A stretch of DNA of 28,996 nt from Holdemanella hominis (GCF_014306155.1 NZ_JACRWH010000023.1:1-28996); one strand, 5' to 3'. Positions 7,259 through 16,137 are shown, counted from the first letter of the stretch. The notes: generated by a model from the letters alone, not told the origin. Numbers and translations: made by a program.

Positions 7259-7686
7259 TAGTGGCAACCTCCACCACATGATGAACAATCATGTGAACAA
7301 CTTGATTGTTGCATTTGTTCTTCATGACGAAGTGTATTTACGCCAAGACCCTCAATACATACTCTGGCATTATCGGCTAAATTCGATACTTCCACAATTG
7401 TACATGCTGGGAATGGTTCATCGACAAAGTTTTTGAATGTATTCAAGAATGCTTCTTTATCCTCGATATTCTTTAAATACACAGTGAACTTCACAACATG
7501 GTGAAGCTGTAAACCATAGTTTGATAAAACATCAATCACCTTATTGATAGCTGTAATTGTCTGTTCCTGAATGCTTTCACCAAGTCCATTCTGACCACTT
7601 AAATAAAAGAAGTCTCCTAATTGAACCATATTTGAAACACAAGATGTTCCCTCTTGTTTTCCTGCTGATTTTAAAAATATATTCAT
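7258..7686 (-). CDS. RidA/YjgF-family protein with cysteine-rich tail
   Basis: Residues 1-118 follow the Rid (YjgF/YER057c/UK114) fold pattern: NMVQLGDFFYLSGQ, then VVKFTVYLKNIED and a C-terminal ACTIVEV...IEGLGV strand. Active RidA enzymes hydrolyse reactive imines using an arginine just after the VEV strand; here that position reads VEVSNLA, with no Arg. The protein is thus probably not a standard imine deaminase and may belong to a Rid subgroup of unknown role. The last 13 residues form a C-x3-C-x2-C-x3-CH tail (Cys-130, 134, 137, 141, His-132 and 142), suitable for metal or redox chemistry. It is the last gene of the miaB-rnjB-ftsK group, 25 bp after ftsK. Confidence 0.8.
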   Translation of the reverse strand: MNIFLKSAGKQEGTSCVSNMVQLGDFFYLSGQNGLGESIQEQTITAINKVIDVLSNYGLQLHHVVKFTVYLKNIEDKEAFLNTFKNFVDEPFPACTIVEVSNLADNARVCIEGLGVNTLRHEEQMQQSSCSHDCSSCGGGCH

Positions 7687-7711
7687 AGTACTAAATTCCT
7701 TTCTTCTCCTA

Positions 7712-10054
7712 TTATATAGAATCTACGCCATCTTCTAAAGTGTTTTGCACTAAAATTTCTCTAGGCTTACTTCCTCTTGCAGGACCAATGATACCATTTG
7801 CCTCTAAAACATCCATCAATCTTGCCGCTCTAGAATAACCCACAGAGAACTTTCTTTGAATCAAAGACGTACTTGCCTTTCTAGATGCAATCACAAAACG
7901 CTTCACTTCCTCATACAAAGGATCGGCCGTAACATTTCCCGCTTCATTTCCTTGATTTTGTAAATCTTTTAATTGAATAAAGGCATCATCATATTTTGGT
8001 CTTGCCTGCGATTTCACAAATGCACAAATGTTATTAACTTCTTCATCCTTAATAAAGACCCCCTGGATACGACGAGGACTCGTCTCACCATTTGGTAAAT
8101 ACAACATATCTCCATTTCCTAGTAAACGCTCTGCTCCAGCTTGATCCAAAATCGTTCTTGAATCGACAGCTTGTGATACCGCAAACGCAATACGACTTGG
8201 AATATTTGCCTTAATAACACCTGTAATGACATCCACACTCGGTCTTTGTGTGGCAACAATCAAATGAATACCTGCGGCACGAGCAAGTTGTGTAATTCTT
8301 TGAATACTTGCTTCAACTTCTTTAGCTGCCACCAACATCAAGTCGGCTAACTCATCAATAATAATCACAATACGAGGCAATACTTTTAAATGATCATTCT
8401 CATGATTTTTGACATACTCATTATATGCCGTAATATTACGAACACCTAATTCACCAAACAAGTCATAACGACGGTCCATCATTTCTACAATGACCTTTAA
8501 TGCCTTATTGGCAAGATCACCATCCGTAATCACTGGTGATAATAAATGTGGTACATCATTATATGGAGTAAACTCTACTTTTTTAGGATCAATCAAAACT
8601 AATTTTACTTCATCTGGCTTTGTTCGCATTAAAATAGAAGAAATAATCGCATTGACACAAACCGATTTACCACTACCCGTAGCTCCTGCAATCAATAAGT
8701 GTGGCATACGATTTAATTCCCCATAGACATTATTTCCCATTAAGTCTTTTCCTAAACAGAAAAGTAACTTTTTATCTTTCATCGAATCCGGTATTGTACG
8801 CATCAAATCCTTCATCTGAACACTTGTCTTTTCAACATTTGGAATTTCGATTCCAACACTTGCCTTACCCGGGATTGGTGCTTCAATACGAATATCCTTA
8901 GCCGCAAGCCCCATCTTGATATCATTTTGTAAGTTACTGATTTTATTCACACGAACACCAAGTTCTGGCTTGATTTCAAATTTTGTGACACTTGGACCAA
9001 TATGAATCTGTACAAGCTTAGCCTCCACACCAAATTCATGTAAGATCTCAATCAGTTTTTCACCTTTTTCCTTCGCTGTAGTTACATTCGCGTTGGATCT
9101 TGATTTTCTTTCCATATCCTCTAAAACATTTAATTTTGGAAGCTTATAGTTTTTAAAACCTGAATTTTCATCCGCAACATAATGTTTAGGTTCAACCCTT
9201 TCTACAATACCCTCATTGACAACAGGAACTTCTTTTTTGGTCTCTACAGGACTCGGTTCATCATCCACATCCACCATAAAGCTTGGCTTTCTAGGTTCTA
9301 AATCACCAATAATCAAAGGCTCATCCATTTCTTTTTCTTCATTCACAGCATCTGGTTGTAATGGTTTTACAGGATCGGCATTAATAATTTGAAAACTCGA
9401 TTCATTTGTATCTACATCTTCAAAAATAAAGTTTTTACGATCAATCGAAACAGGTGTTTCCTTGATTGGAGCACTCTTCATTACTTTTTTAGGTTTTCTT
9501 TCAAAACCTACAATTTTTTCATAACCAAGCATTAAGATAGCTAGCACAAAAAACAGTAGTACCATGACATAGGTTCCAGAATAATCGAATAATGACTGAA
9601 AAAGACATAGCAACAAAGCTCCTGCTAATCCAGAATATATTTTCAAATGACCTGTAATAATATTACCGGCATTTTCCATAATATATTTTAAGCCATAGCT
9701 ACCTGGGTGTGGTTTAAACTCTATAATTGAAGAAATCAAACTTAAGCCAAGTGCCAAAAATAAGATTCCAAACATATAACGCTTACGAATCACAGGCTGT
9801 TCCTTATGGAAAATAAGAACGGCACACAAGGTAGCATTCAAAATAAATAATCCATTTGTTAAAGCTCCAAATAAGAATTCAAAGAAATGTTTTAAAAAAG
9901 CTCCTACAATGCCAAATTCTAAAACGACAATAAAACTAATACATATCATACAAATAAGGAAACACAAACGAAATAAGTTTGAGTGCAACCAAGACGTTTG
10001 TGTTTTCTTTTTCGTAGATTTTCTTCGTGTTGTTTTTTTTCTGGCTTTTGCCAT
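7712..10054 (-). CDS. ftsK: DNA translocase FtsK/SpoIIIE family
   Basis: This 780-residue motor pumps DNA through the closing division septum. After a very basic N-terminus (residues 1-20) there are four or five membrane helices (about 28-178), then an acidic linker (about 200-310) and the RecA-like motor. The motor has Walker A GATGSGKS (457-464) and Walker B IVIIIDE (562-568). The C-terminal winged-helix gamma domain (about 715-775), ending near GPARGSKPREIL, is the part that reads polar DNA sequences in relatives. It is a full-length family member. The start codon is 14 bp after rnjB, with GGGG seven bases before the ATG. Whether it serves division (FtsK/SftA) or sporulation (SpoIIIE) cannot be decided from the sequence alone. 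Confidence 0.95.
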   Translation of the reverse strand: MAKARKKTTRRKSTKKKTQTSWLHSNLFRLCFLICMICISFIVVLEFGIVGAFLKHFFEFLFGALTNGLFILNATLCAVLIFHKEQPVIRKRYMFGILFLALGLSLISSIIEFKPHPGSYGLKYIMENAGNIITGHLKIYSGLAGALLLCLFQSLFDYSGTYVMVLLFFVLAILMLGYEKIVGFERKPKKVMKSAPIKETPVSIDRKNFIFEDVDTNESSFQIINADPVKPLQPDAVNEEKEMDEPLIIGDLEPRKPSFMVDVDDEPSPVETKKEVPVVNEGIVERVEPKHYVADENSGFKNYKLPKLNVLEDMERKSRSNANVTTAKEKGEKLIEILHEFGVEAKLVQIHIGPSVTKFEIKPELGVRVNKISNLQNDIKMGLAAKDIRIEAPIPGKASVGIEIPNVEKTSVQMKDLMRTIPDSMKDKKLLFCLGKDLMGNNVYGELNRMPHLLIAGATGSGKSVCVNAIISSILMRTKPDEVKLVLIDPKKVEFTPYNDVPHLLSPVITDGDLANKALKVIVEMMDRRYDLFGELGVRNITAYNEYVKNHENDHLKVLPRIVIIIDELADLMLVAAKEVEASIQRITQLARAAGIHLIVATQRPSVDVITGVIKANIPSRIAFAVSQAVDSRTILDQAGAERLLGNGDMLYLPNGETSPRRIQGVFIKDEEVNNICAFVKSQARPKYDDAFIQLKDLQNQGNEAGNVTADPLYEEVKRFVIASRKASTSLIQRKFSVGYSRAARLMDVLEANGIIGPARGSKPREILVQNTLEDGVDSI

Positions 10055-10068
10055 ACTTACCCCACTTT

Positions 10069-11760
10069 CTACTTATTTAAGTTTATTTCTAAAATAACCG
10101 GTAAAATCATCGGTCTTTTTGCGGTTTGTTTATAAAGATATTTAGAAACCTTATCACGAATCAAGTTCCGCGTTTCTAAATTGTCATACGTTTTATTTTC
10201 AACCGCCTCGTTGATCGTATCTTCCATAATTTTAGCTACATCACCCGTGATGTATTCTGCATCACGCAAATAGATCAATCCACGACTTTGTACATCTGGA
10301 CCATTAATGATTTTCTTTGTCTTTGCGTTGATACCAATTGCTAAAATCATGACACCATCCGTACTCAAAGTTTCACGATCTTTTAATACGACACCCGCCA
10401 TATCCCAATTTTCTTTTCCATCGATCATTGTTTCATGGAGCTCTAATTCTATGGCGCAAGAAACCAATTTACGATTTTCAAAAGTGGCAACCTGTCCATT
10501 ATCTAAAATGATAATGCGGCTTGGATCATATCCCATTTCACCCGCAATCTGTGAATTCATGTGCAACAAACGATATTCCCCTTTGATTGGAATATAGTAT
10601 TTTGGTTTTGTAAGGAAGATCATCATTTTCAAATCCTCTTTACTAGGGTGCATACTCAAAACATTCTTATCTAAGACGATGATTTCACCCTCTTTTTTGT
10701 ACATGTCATTTTCCATGCTCTTGAATTCATTTTCAACACCAGGTACAACTGGACTTGCGACCACAATGACATCATCCTGATCAAACACAATAGATTCTAA
10801 TTCATTGTTGGCAATGTTGTTGATAGTTTTGAATAAAGATTTACCTTGCCCTGAAATGATTACGACAACATCTTTCATTGAGTTATCAAAATCAGCTGGA
10901 TCAATCACTAAAGAAGGATCCATCTCATACCCAATTTCTTTTAATCGTCCTACTAAATCACGTAATTCTTTTGAATAGAATACCATCTTACGACGACTTG
11001 CCATACAACAATCAATGATTTCCTGAATACGATATACACTTTGTGTATACACACTCACAAAGACACGCTTATTTTCATGTGTTTCTAAAACCTGTAAAAG
11101 CTTAGGGGAAATACGATGACTCGGAGAAGTGTGTCCACTTCTTTCTGCCCCTTTACTTTCCTGCAACAAAACCAATACACCTTCGTTACCAAGTTCTGAA
11201 ATCGTTGTGAAATCAGCACGATATGCATCATCTAAATCATCATAGTCTTCAATAAATTCACCAGAATATACAATATAGCCTTGATTTGTACCAATCGCTA
11301 AACCAAATGTTCCTGGATACGCATGCGTAATTGGGAAGAAAACAACTCTTCTTTTGCCGATACGCTTTTTGTCATTACGCTTTACAGAATGTACACGCAC
11401 ACCTGTAATATGTTCCTGACGAATCATTTTCTGTACTTCTTTTACAGCTAATGGAGCGGTATAAACATCACAAGGGACTTGTTTTAATAAATATGGTAAA
11501 GCTCCCATTACGTCATCATGACCATGCGTAATAAAAATACCCACAACACGATTTTTATTTTCAACTAAATACGTAAAATCCTGAATAATAAACTCGATAC
11601 CTAATGACTCCTTGTTGTCAGGAAACTTGATACCCGCCTCTATTACATAGATGGATTCATCCACCTCCACACAGAATAAATTTTTACCATCTTCATCTAA
11701 ACCACCAAGGGCAAAGATACGGATTTTTTCAGTTAATGAAGGAATTTTTTCTTCTTTCAT
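10069..11760 (-). CDS. rnjB: RNase J2-like metallo-beta-lactamase protein, degenerate active site
   Basis: This 563-residue protein has the RNase J layout: beta-lactamase core, beta-CASP insert, and C-terminal domain. The metal site is incomplete. The HxHxDH motif reads HGHDDV (residues 79-84; His replaced by Val), the GD aspartate reads GEF (Glu-168), and the late PVHGEYR histidine is Lys-393 in PIKGEYR. His-79, His-81, Asp-83 and His-146 remain. In Bacillus, RNase J2 likewise has lost active-site residues and works mainly as a partner of J1 in mRNA and rRNA processing, and rnjB lies near spoIIIE, so the J2 call fits. J1 itself is not in this window. An AAAAGGAG ribosome-binding site precedes the ATG by five bases. 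Confidence 0.85.
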   Translation of the reverse strand: MKEEKIPSLTEKIRIFALGGLDEDGKNLFCVEVDESIYVIEAGIKFPDNKESLGIEFIIQDFTYLVENKNRVVGIFITHGHDDVMGALPYLLKQVPCDVYTAPLAVKEVQKMIRQEHITGVRVHSVKRNDKKRIGKRRVVFFPITHAYPGTFGLAIGTNQGYIVYSGEFIEDYDDLDDAYRADFTTISELGNEGVLVLLQESKGAERSGHTSPSHRISPKLLQVLETHENKRVFVSVYTQSVYRIQEIIDCCMASRRKMVFYSKELRDLVGRLKEIGYEMDPSLVIDPADFDNSMKDVVVIISGQGKSLFKTINNIANNELESIVFDQDDVIVVASPVVPGVENEFKSMENDMYKKEGEIIVLDKNVLSMHPSKEDLKMMIFLTKPKYYIPIKGEYRLLHMNSQIAGEMGYDPSRIIILDNGQVATFENRKLVSCAIELELHETMIDGKENWDMAGVVLKDRETLSTDGVMILAIGINAKTKKIINGPDVQSRGLIYLRDAEYITGDVAKIMEDTINEAVENKTYDNLETRNLIRDKVSKYLYKQTAKRPMILPVILEINLNK

Positions 11761-11793
11761 ATTATCTCCTTTTAAATAGTATTATTTTTCTAA

Positions 11794-11802
11794 ATTATAT
11801 CA
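11794..11802 (-). promoter_or_regulatory. Possible internal promoter for rnjB
   Basis: On the minus strand TGATATAAT, an extended -10 with a perfect hexamer, overlaps the miaB stop codon and lies about 33 bases before the rnjB ATG. No convincing -35 is present. It would allow rnjB, ftsK and ridA to be made independently of miaB. Confidence 0.4.
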
Positions 11803-13233
11803 CACCGCAACGCCATCTAAAGAGAAACTTTTCGCCTCTGTAATTTTAACTTCTACAAAATCTCCAGGCTGAATATTTTCACCTTTAAAGTTAACTAATT
11901 TTTGGGTGTCTGTATATCCAGAATATACCTTTTCATTCTTCTTACTTAAGCCATCCACTAATACGGTAACAGTACGACCAACATAAGCTTTATTCTTTTC
12001 TAAAGCCAAATCATTCCATGTTTTATTTAATTTCGCTAAACGCTTTCTCTTTGTCTCCATATCAATCGAGTCATGCATACGACTAGCTGGTGTACCAGGT
12101 CTTGCTGAGAAAATAAATGTAAAGGCATTATCGTATTTACAATAACGAACCACATCTAGAGTGTGTTCAAACTGCTCATCGGTTTCATTTGGGAAACCAA
12201 CAATGATATCTGTTGAAACAGAAACATTTGGAATTGTATTGACAATCTTATCATATAAAGCTAAGTATGATTCTTTTGTATAACGACGACCCATTAACTT
12301 AAGTACATCATCATCTCCTGATTGTAGTGGCAAATGAATAAATGGCATGATATTGTCATATTTTGCGATTATATCAATCATTTCTTCAGAGAAATCCCAA
12401 GGGTGACTTGTTGTAAAACGAACACGAGGAATGCCAATTTTAGCAACTTCTTCTAATAATGTTGCAAAATCCTGTTCATTATCCATATCTTTTCCATACG
12501 CATTTACGTTTTGTCCAAGCAATGTGATTTCCTTATAACCCTCATTCTTAAGTTGTTGAACCTCTTTTAAGATTTCAGACATCTTACGTGAACGCTGTTT
12601 ACCACGAGTATAAGGAACAATACAATATGTACAGAATTTGTCACAACCATACATAATATTGACCCAAGCCTTGAATGTTCCAAAACGGTGTACCGGTAGA
12701 TTTTCGTAAACCTCTCCTTCTTTAGAGTAAATCTTTACAACTTTTTTACCCTCAACCATACAACTATAAAGCATGCTAGGAAGCTCTTGAATATTGTGTG
12801 TTCCAAACAATAAGCGAACTTGAGGATATTTCGTTAATAAAGTTTCAACTAAACCTTCCTCTTGTGCCATACATCCACAAACACCAATCACAAGATCTTT
12901 GTTTTCGCGATATAAACGTTTGAAGTTACCAATCTCACCCAATACTTTTTCTTCCGCATTTTGACGAATTGCACAAGTATTGATAATTATGACATCACTG
13001 CCTTCAGCCGTTTCATTAGGTACAAATCCTAGTTCATCTAAAATACCAGCCAATGTTTCACTATCACGCTCATTAGCCTGGCAGCCATATGTAGAAATAA
13101 AATATTTTTTTCCTCTTCCCATCATACGAGCCGCTTCAGGAATATTAAATGTATCAATACGATCTATTGTATTTGTAGTACGCTTTTGTGCTTCTTTTAA
13201 ATCGGGTAATACCCATCCTGGTTTTTGTTTCAT
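11800..13233 (-). CDS. miaB: tRNA-2-methylthio-N6-dimethylallyladenosine synthase
   Basis: MiaB is a radical-SAM enzyme that adds the methylthio group to i6A at position 37 of tRNAs reading UNN codons. From the ATG chosen it has 477 residues. The N-terminal domain holds three cysteines for one iron-sulfur cluster (Cys-51, Cys-87 and one in CGCMAQE near residue 121). The radical-SAM motif C-x3-C-x2-C is YGCDKFCTYC (Cys-197, 201, 204), and a C-terminal TRAM domain follows. The reading frame stays open for 27 more codons upstream, but that stretch is the ferredoxin terminator. AAAGGAG seven bases before 13233 fixes the start. It leads the miaB-rnjB-ftsK-ridA group and has no room for its own promoter after the terminator. 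Confidence 0.95.
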   Translation of the reverse strand: MKQKPGWVLPDLKEAQKRTTNTIDRIDTFNIPEAARMMGRGKKYFISTYGCQANERDSETLAGILDELGFVPNETAEGSDVIIINTCAIRQNAEEKVLGEIGNFKRLYRENKDLVIGVCGCMAQEEGLVETLLTKYPQVRLLFGTHNIQELPSMLYSCMVEGKKVVKIYSKEGEVYENLPVHRFGTFKAWVNIMYGCDKFCTYCIVPYTRGKQRSRKMSEILKEVQQLKNEGYKEITLLGQNVNAYGKDMDNEQDFATLLEEVAKIGIPRVRFTTSHPWDFSEEMIDIIAKYDNIMPFIHLPLQSGDDDVLKLMGRRYTKESYLALYDKIVNTIPNVSVSTDIIVGFPNETDEQFEHTLDVVRYCKYDNAFTFIFSARPGTPASRMHDSIDMETKRKRLAKLNKTWNDLALEKNKAYVGRTVTVLVDGLSKKNEKVYSGYTDTQKLVNFKGENIQPGDFVEVKITEAKSFSLDGVAV

Positions 13234-13247
13234 GTGATCTCCTTTCG

Positions 13248-13276
13248 AAAAAAAATGCCAAGCACTAAGCTTGGCA
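13248..13276 (-). terminator. Terminator between the ferredoxin gene and miaB
   Basis: A perfect 8-bp stem TGCCAAGC/GCTTGGCA with loop ACTAA (plus-strand reading) is followed on the minus strand by eight U residues. Only 14 bases separate the U run from the miaB ATG, so miaB depends on read-through. Confidence 0.92.
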
Positions 13277-13294
13277 AATGTGTTAAAATTTGAA

Positions 13295-13468
13295 TTACTG
13301 GTTGATTGCTCCAACAGGGCAAGTTCCTACGCATGAACCGCAGTCGATGCAAGTTCCTTCGTCACAAACTGATTTTCCTTCATCGTCTAATGAAAGAGCT
13401 CCTACAGGGCATCCTCCTACACAAGCACCACATCCGATGCAAGCATCTTTATCGATATTTACTGCCAT
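13295..13468 (-). CDS. Two-[4Fe-4S] ferredoxin, 57 aa
   Basis: This short gene encodes 57 residues with two classic cluster motifs, CIGCGACVGGCPVGA (residues 10-24) and CIDCGSCVGTCPVGA (40-54), each C-x2-C-x2-C-x3-CP. It is a clostridial-type electron carrier of normal size. A perfect AAGGAGG lies nine bases before the ATG, a clear promoter stands upstream and a strong terminator follows, which together suggest high expression. The next gene, miaB, is an iron-sulfur radical-SAM enzyme that needs reducing power; a functional link is possible but is inference. Confidence 0.95.
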   Translation of the reverse strand: MAVNIDKDACIGCGACVGGCPVGALSLDDEGKSVCDEGTCIDCGSCVGTCPVGAINQ

Positions 13469-13503
13469 TGTTATTTCCTCCTTGTTTATTAATTTATACT
13501 CAA

Positions 13504-13532
13504 ATTATAACTATAACCAAGTAGTGAATCAA
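13504..13532 (-). promoter_or_regulatory. Promoter of the ferredoxin gene
   Basis: On the minus strand TTGATT, a 17-base spacer and a perfect TATAAT lie about 36 bases before the ferredoxin ATG. Nested inverted repeats (13538-13575) stand just upstream of the -35. Confidence 0.75.
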
Positions 13533-13577
13533 GACAGTTTAGTAAGTGTAGGCTTACCGTAATTCATTTACCAAACT

Positions 13578-13607
13578 AAAAAATTGAAGTCGGGACTAAA
13601 GCCCGAC
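13578..13607 (-). terminator. Terminator of rny
   Basis: GTCGGG (13589-13594) pairs with CCCGAC (13602-13607), followed on the minus strand by TTCAA and six U residues. It lies five bases after the rny stop codon. Confidence 0.8.
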
Positions 13608-13611
13608 ATTT

Positions 13612-15165
13612 TTATTTTGCGTATTCCTGGGCACGTGTCTCACGAATAACATTAACTTTGATTTGACCTGGATATGTCAATTCAGATTCAATCTTATCAC
13701 GAATATCACGAGCTAATTTTACACAAGTCAAGTCATCCACGTGTTCTGGATTTACAAGTACACGAATTTCACGACCTGCCTGAATCGCAAACGCATTTGA
13801 AACACCCTCAAATCCATTTGCAATTTTCTCTAAGTTTTCAAGACGGTTGATATAAGCCTGAGCACTTTCTTTACGTGCACCAGGTCTTGCAGCACTAATT
13901 GTATCTGCTGCGATAACCAAATGACTAGTCAAGAACTTAGGTTCTACATCCCCATGGTGTGAGTGGATCGCATTTAACACAATTTCTTTTTCACCATGCT
14001 TCTTACAGAACTTGTATCCCAATTCAACATGAGATCCATCTTGCTGCTCAATATTCAATGCCTTACCAATATCGTGCAACAATCCAGCACGTTTGGCAAT
14101 TTGCTGATTCAATCCAAGTTCAGCTGCCATGCATCCAGCGATATAGGCAACTTCCATAGAATGCTGCAAAGCATTTTGTCCATAAGAATAACGATATTTT
14201 AATGTACCAATCAATTTTACAATTTCACGATCAATACGACCAATCCCCAATTTAAAGATAGCTTCCTCACCAGCCTTCATGATCTCTTGATCAATTTCAT
14301 TCTGGTATTTCTTAACAACATCTTCAATTCGTCCCGGTTGAATTCTTCCATCACGAATCAAGTGTTCCAAAGCTAAACGAGCCACTTCACGACGTACTGG
14401 ATTAAAACATGTAATTGTAATCAAATCTGGAGTATCATCGATGTTTAATTCAACACCTGTTGCCTGTTCAAAACAACGAATATTACGTCCTTCACGACCA
14501 ATGATACGTCCCTTCATTTCTTCACCAGGTAAAGAAACAACACTGACTGTCTTTTCTTGAGTTTCCTGCTGAGACATACGCTCAATAGCTAAGGCAATGA
14601 TATTCTGCGCTTTTTCATTGGCAGTAGCCTTTGCCTCATCCTCTTTATCTTTGATATACGCAATTGTTTCATGTTCCATTTTCTTTTCCACAATCGCAAA
14701 TAATTCATCTTTTGCTGCCTGGCTTGACATTTTGGCAACACTTTCTAAAACGACAACTTGTTTGTCGATTTCTTCTTGTAATTTCTTCTCTTTTTCGTCT
14801 AATGATGTCAGTTTGTCAGCAACACTTTTCATCTTTTCATTAATCTGACGCTCTTTTTGATTTAACGCTTCATCACGAAAATTCAAGTTATCTTCTCTAC
14901 GCAATAACTTGTTCTCTAATTCCATTGATTCTTGTTTACGTTCTTTAATTTCTTTTTCAGCTTCTACGCGCAAATCATGAGCCTGTGTCTTTCCGTCTAA
15001 CACAGCTTGTTTTACACGTGATTCCGCTTCATTTTGAGCTTCTTTTAAAATCTGTTCTGCTTTTTGCTGATTCTTATTTAAACCTGCTTTGGAAAGTCCG
15101 ACCATACAGCCAGATCCAATCGCAAGACCTGCGACACCAGACAAAACGATCCATAGTACATCCAT
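13612..15165 (-). CDS. rny: Ribonuclease Y
   Basis: RNase Y is the membrane-bound endonuclease that starts mRNA decay in Bacillota. The 517-residue protein has an N-terminal membrane helix (about residues 4-26), a long charged coiled coil (about 30-200), a KH RNA-binding domain with GRIIGREGRNIR (about 220-231), and an HD domain with LLHDIGKA. Length and order are those of the family. The ATG is preceded by AAGGAGG at seven bases, a good promoter lies upstream and a terminator downstream, so it is a single-gene unit. Its co-occurrence with the RNase J2-like gene nearby indicates a Bacillus-type RNA-decay set. Confidence 0.97.
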   Translation of the reverse strand: MDVLWIVLSGVAGLAIGSGCMVGLSKAGLNKNQQKAEQILKEAQNEAESRVKQAVLDGKTQAHDLRVEAEKEIKERKQESMELENKLLRREDNLNFRDEALNQKERQINEKMKSVADKLTSLDEKEKKLQEEIDKQVVVLESVAKMSSQAAKDELFAIVEKKMEHETIAYIKDKEDEAKATANEKAQNIIALAIERMSQQETQEKTVSVVSLPGEEMKGRIIGREGRNIRCFEQATGVELNIDDTPDLITITCFNPVRREVARLALEHLIRDGRIQPGRIEDVVKKYQNEIDQEIMKAGEEAIFKLGIGRIDREIVKLIGTLKYRYSYGQNALQHSMEVAYIAGCMAAELGLNQQIAKRAGLLHDIGKALNIEQQDGSHVELGYKFCKKHGEKEIVLNAIHSHHGDVEPKFLTSHLVIAADTISAARPGARKESAQAYINRLENLEKIANGFEGVSNAFAIQAGREIRVLVNPEHVDDLTCVKLARDIRDKIESELTYPGQIKVNVIRETRAQEYAK

Positions 15166-15210
15166 ACTATTTCCTCCTTTTCGTCCTTTGTTCTAGGTAA
15201 AACCAAAAAT

Positions 15211-15239
15211 ATTATACACGAAAACAGGTATAAAGTCTA
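15211..15239 (-). promoter_or_regulatory. Promoter of rny
   Basis: On the minus strand TAGACT, 17 bases and a perfect TATAAT are followed by a leader of about 40 nt before the rny ATG. The -35 is four of six to consensus. Confidence 0.6.
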
Positions 15240-15253
15240 TCAACTCAACATCC

Positions 15254-15286
15254 AAAATAAAAGATGTTTGCCTAGACAAACATCTT
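15254..15286 (-). terminator. Terminator of uppP
   Basis: A perfect 10-bp stem AAGATGTTTG/CAAACATCTT with a six-base loop is followed on the minus strand by UUAUUUU. The uppP stop codon overlaps the foot of the stem. Confidence 0.85.
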
Positions 15287-16118
15287 ATAATAAAGCACGA
15301 ATCGCAAAGAAGATCAAAACAAATGCACCTAATACAATTCGATACCATCCAAATACTTTGAAATCGTGTTTTTTTATGTATGACATTAAGAAGCGAATCA
15401 CAAAAATAGATACAAAAAATGCCACAACCATACCAATCACTAGAATAAAGAATTCTAGAACACTAAACGCAAACCCAAATTTCACCAACTTCAATAGACT
15501 CGCTCCAAACATAACTGGAATCGCTAAGAAAAAAGTAAATTCTGCAGCTACTGCACGACCAACACCAATCATCAATCCACCAACAATTGTAGCCCCTGAT
15601 CTTGAAGTTCCTGGAAGTACAGCTGCCACAACTTGAAACAAGCCAATAATCAATGCATCTTTATAAGATAAAGCAGATAAACTATTTACACTAGGACACA
15701 TATCTTTATTACGGTTTTCAATATAAATAAACGCAACACCCACTAAAATCAACATAATCGCTACGACAAAGCCATTATATAAGTGTGCATCGATCCAATC
15801 ATCCAATGCCAAACCAATAATTGCCGCAGGAATTGTAGCTACTAAAATCTTAGACCATAAGATCCAGATAGATTTCACAGAAGTATATTTTCCTTCTTTA
15901 TTTTTTCTAAATGGGAAAATTTTATTCCAGTATAAAACAACAACCGCAAGAATGGCCCCTAACTGGATTACGACAAGAAACATACCCCAGAATGATTTTG
16001 ATACATTCATAGGCATGATTTCTTCTAATAAAATCATATGTCCTGTTGAACTAATTGGAAGCCATTCGGTAATCCCCTCAACAATACCATACAATATCGA
16101 TTTTAAAATCTCGATCAT
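15285..16118 (-). CDS. uppP: Undecaprenyl-diphosphatase
   Basis: UppP (BacA) removes a phosphate from undecaprenyl diphosphate to recycle the lipid carrier of cell-wall synthesis, and raised activity gives bacitracin tolerance. The 277-residue integral membrane protein has both catalytic motifs: EGITEWLPISSTGH (residues 14-27) and PGTSRSGA in the second half. An ATG four codons upstream is in frame, but it forms part of GGAGG, the ribosome-binding site five bases before the ATG at 16118, so the shorter form is chosen. It follows rpmF with only a terminator between them and no visible promoter of its own. Confidence 0.95.
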   Translation of the reverse strand: MIEILKSILYGIVEGITEWLPISSTGHMILLEEIMPMNVSKSFWGMFLVVIQLGAILAVVVLYWNKIFPFRKNKEGKYTSVKSIWILWSKILVATIPAAIIGLALDDWIDAHLYNGFVVAIMLILVGVAFIYIENRNKDMCPSVNSLSALSYKDALIIGLFQVVAAVLPGTSRSGATIVGGLMIGVGRAVAAEFTFFLAIPVMFGASLLKLVKFGFAFSVLEFFILVIGMVVAFFVSIFVIRFLMSYIKKHDFKVFGWYRIVLGAFVLIFFAIRALL

Positions 16119-16137
16119 ACTATCCTCCATACTACAG

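Noticed and set aside
13234..13314. N-terminal extension of MiaB by 27 codons
   Set aside because: It runs through the ferredoxin terminator hairpin; a strong ribosome-binding site supports the ATG at 13233.
15268..15636. Plus-strand open frame of 122 codons opposite uppP
   Set aside because: Its low-complexity Ile/Asn/Thr-rich translation is the antisense of a well-supported membrane-protein gene and it has no ribosome-binding site.
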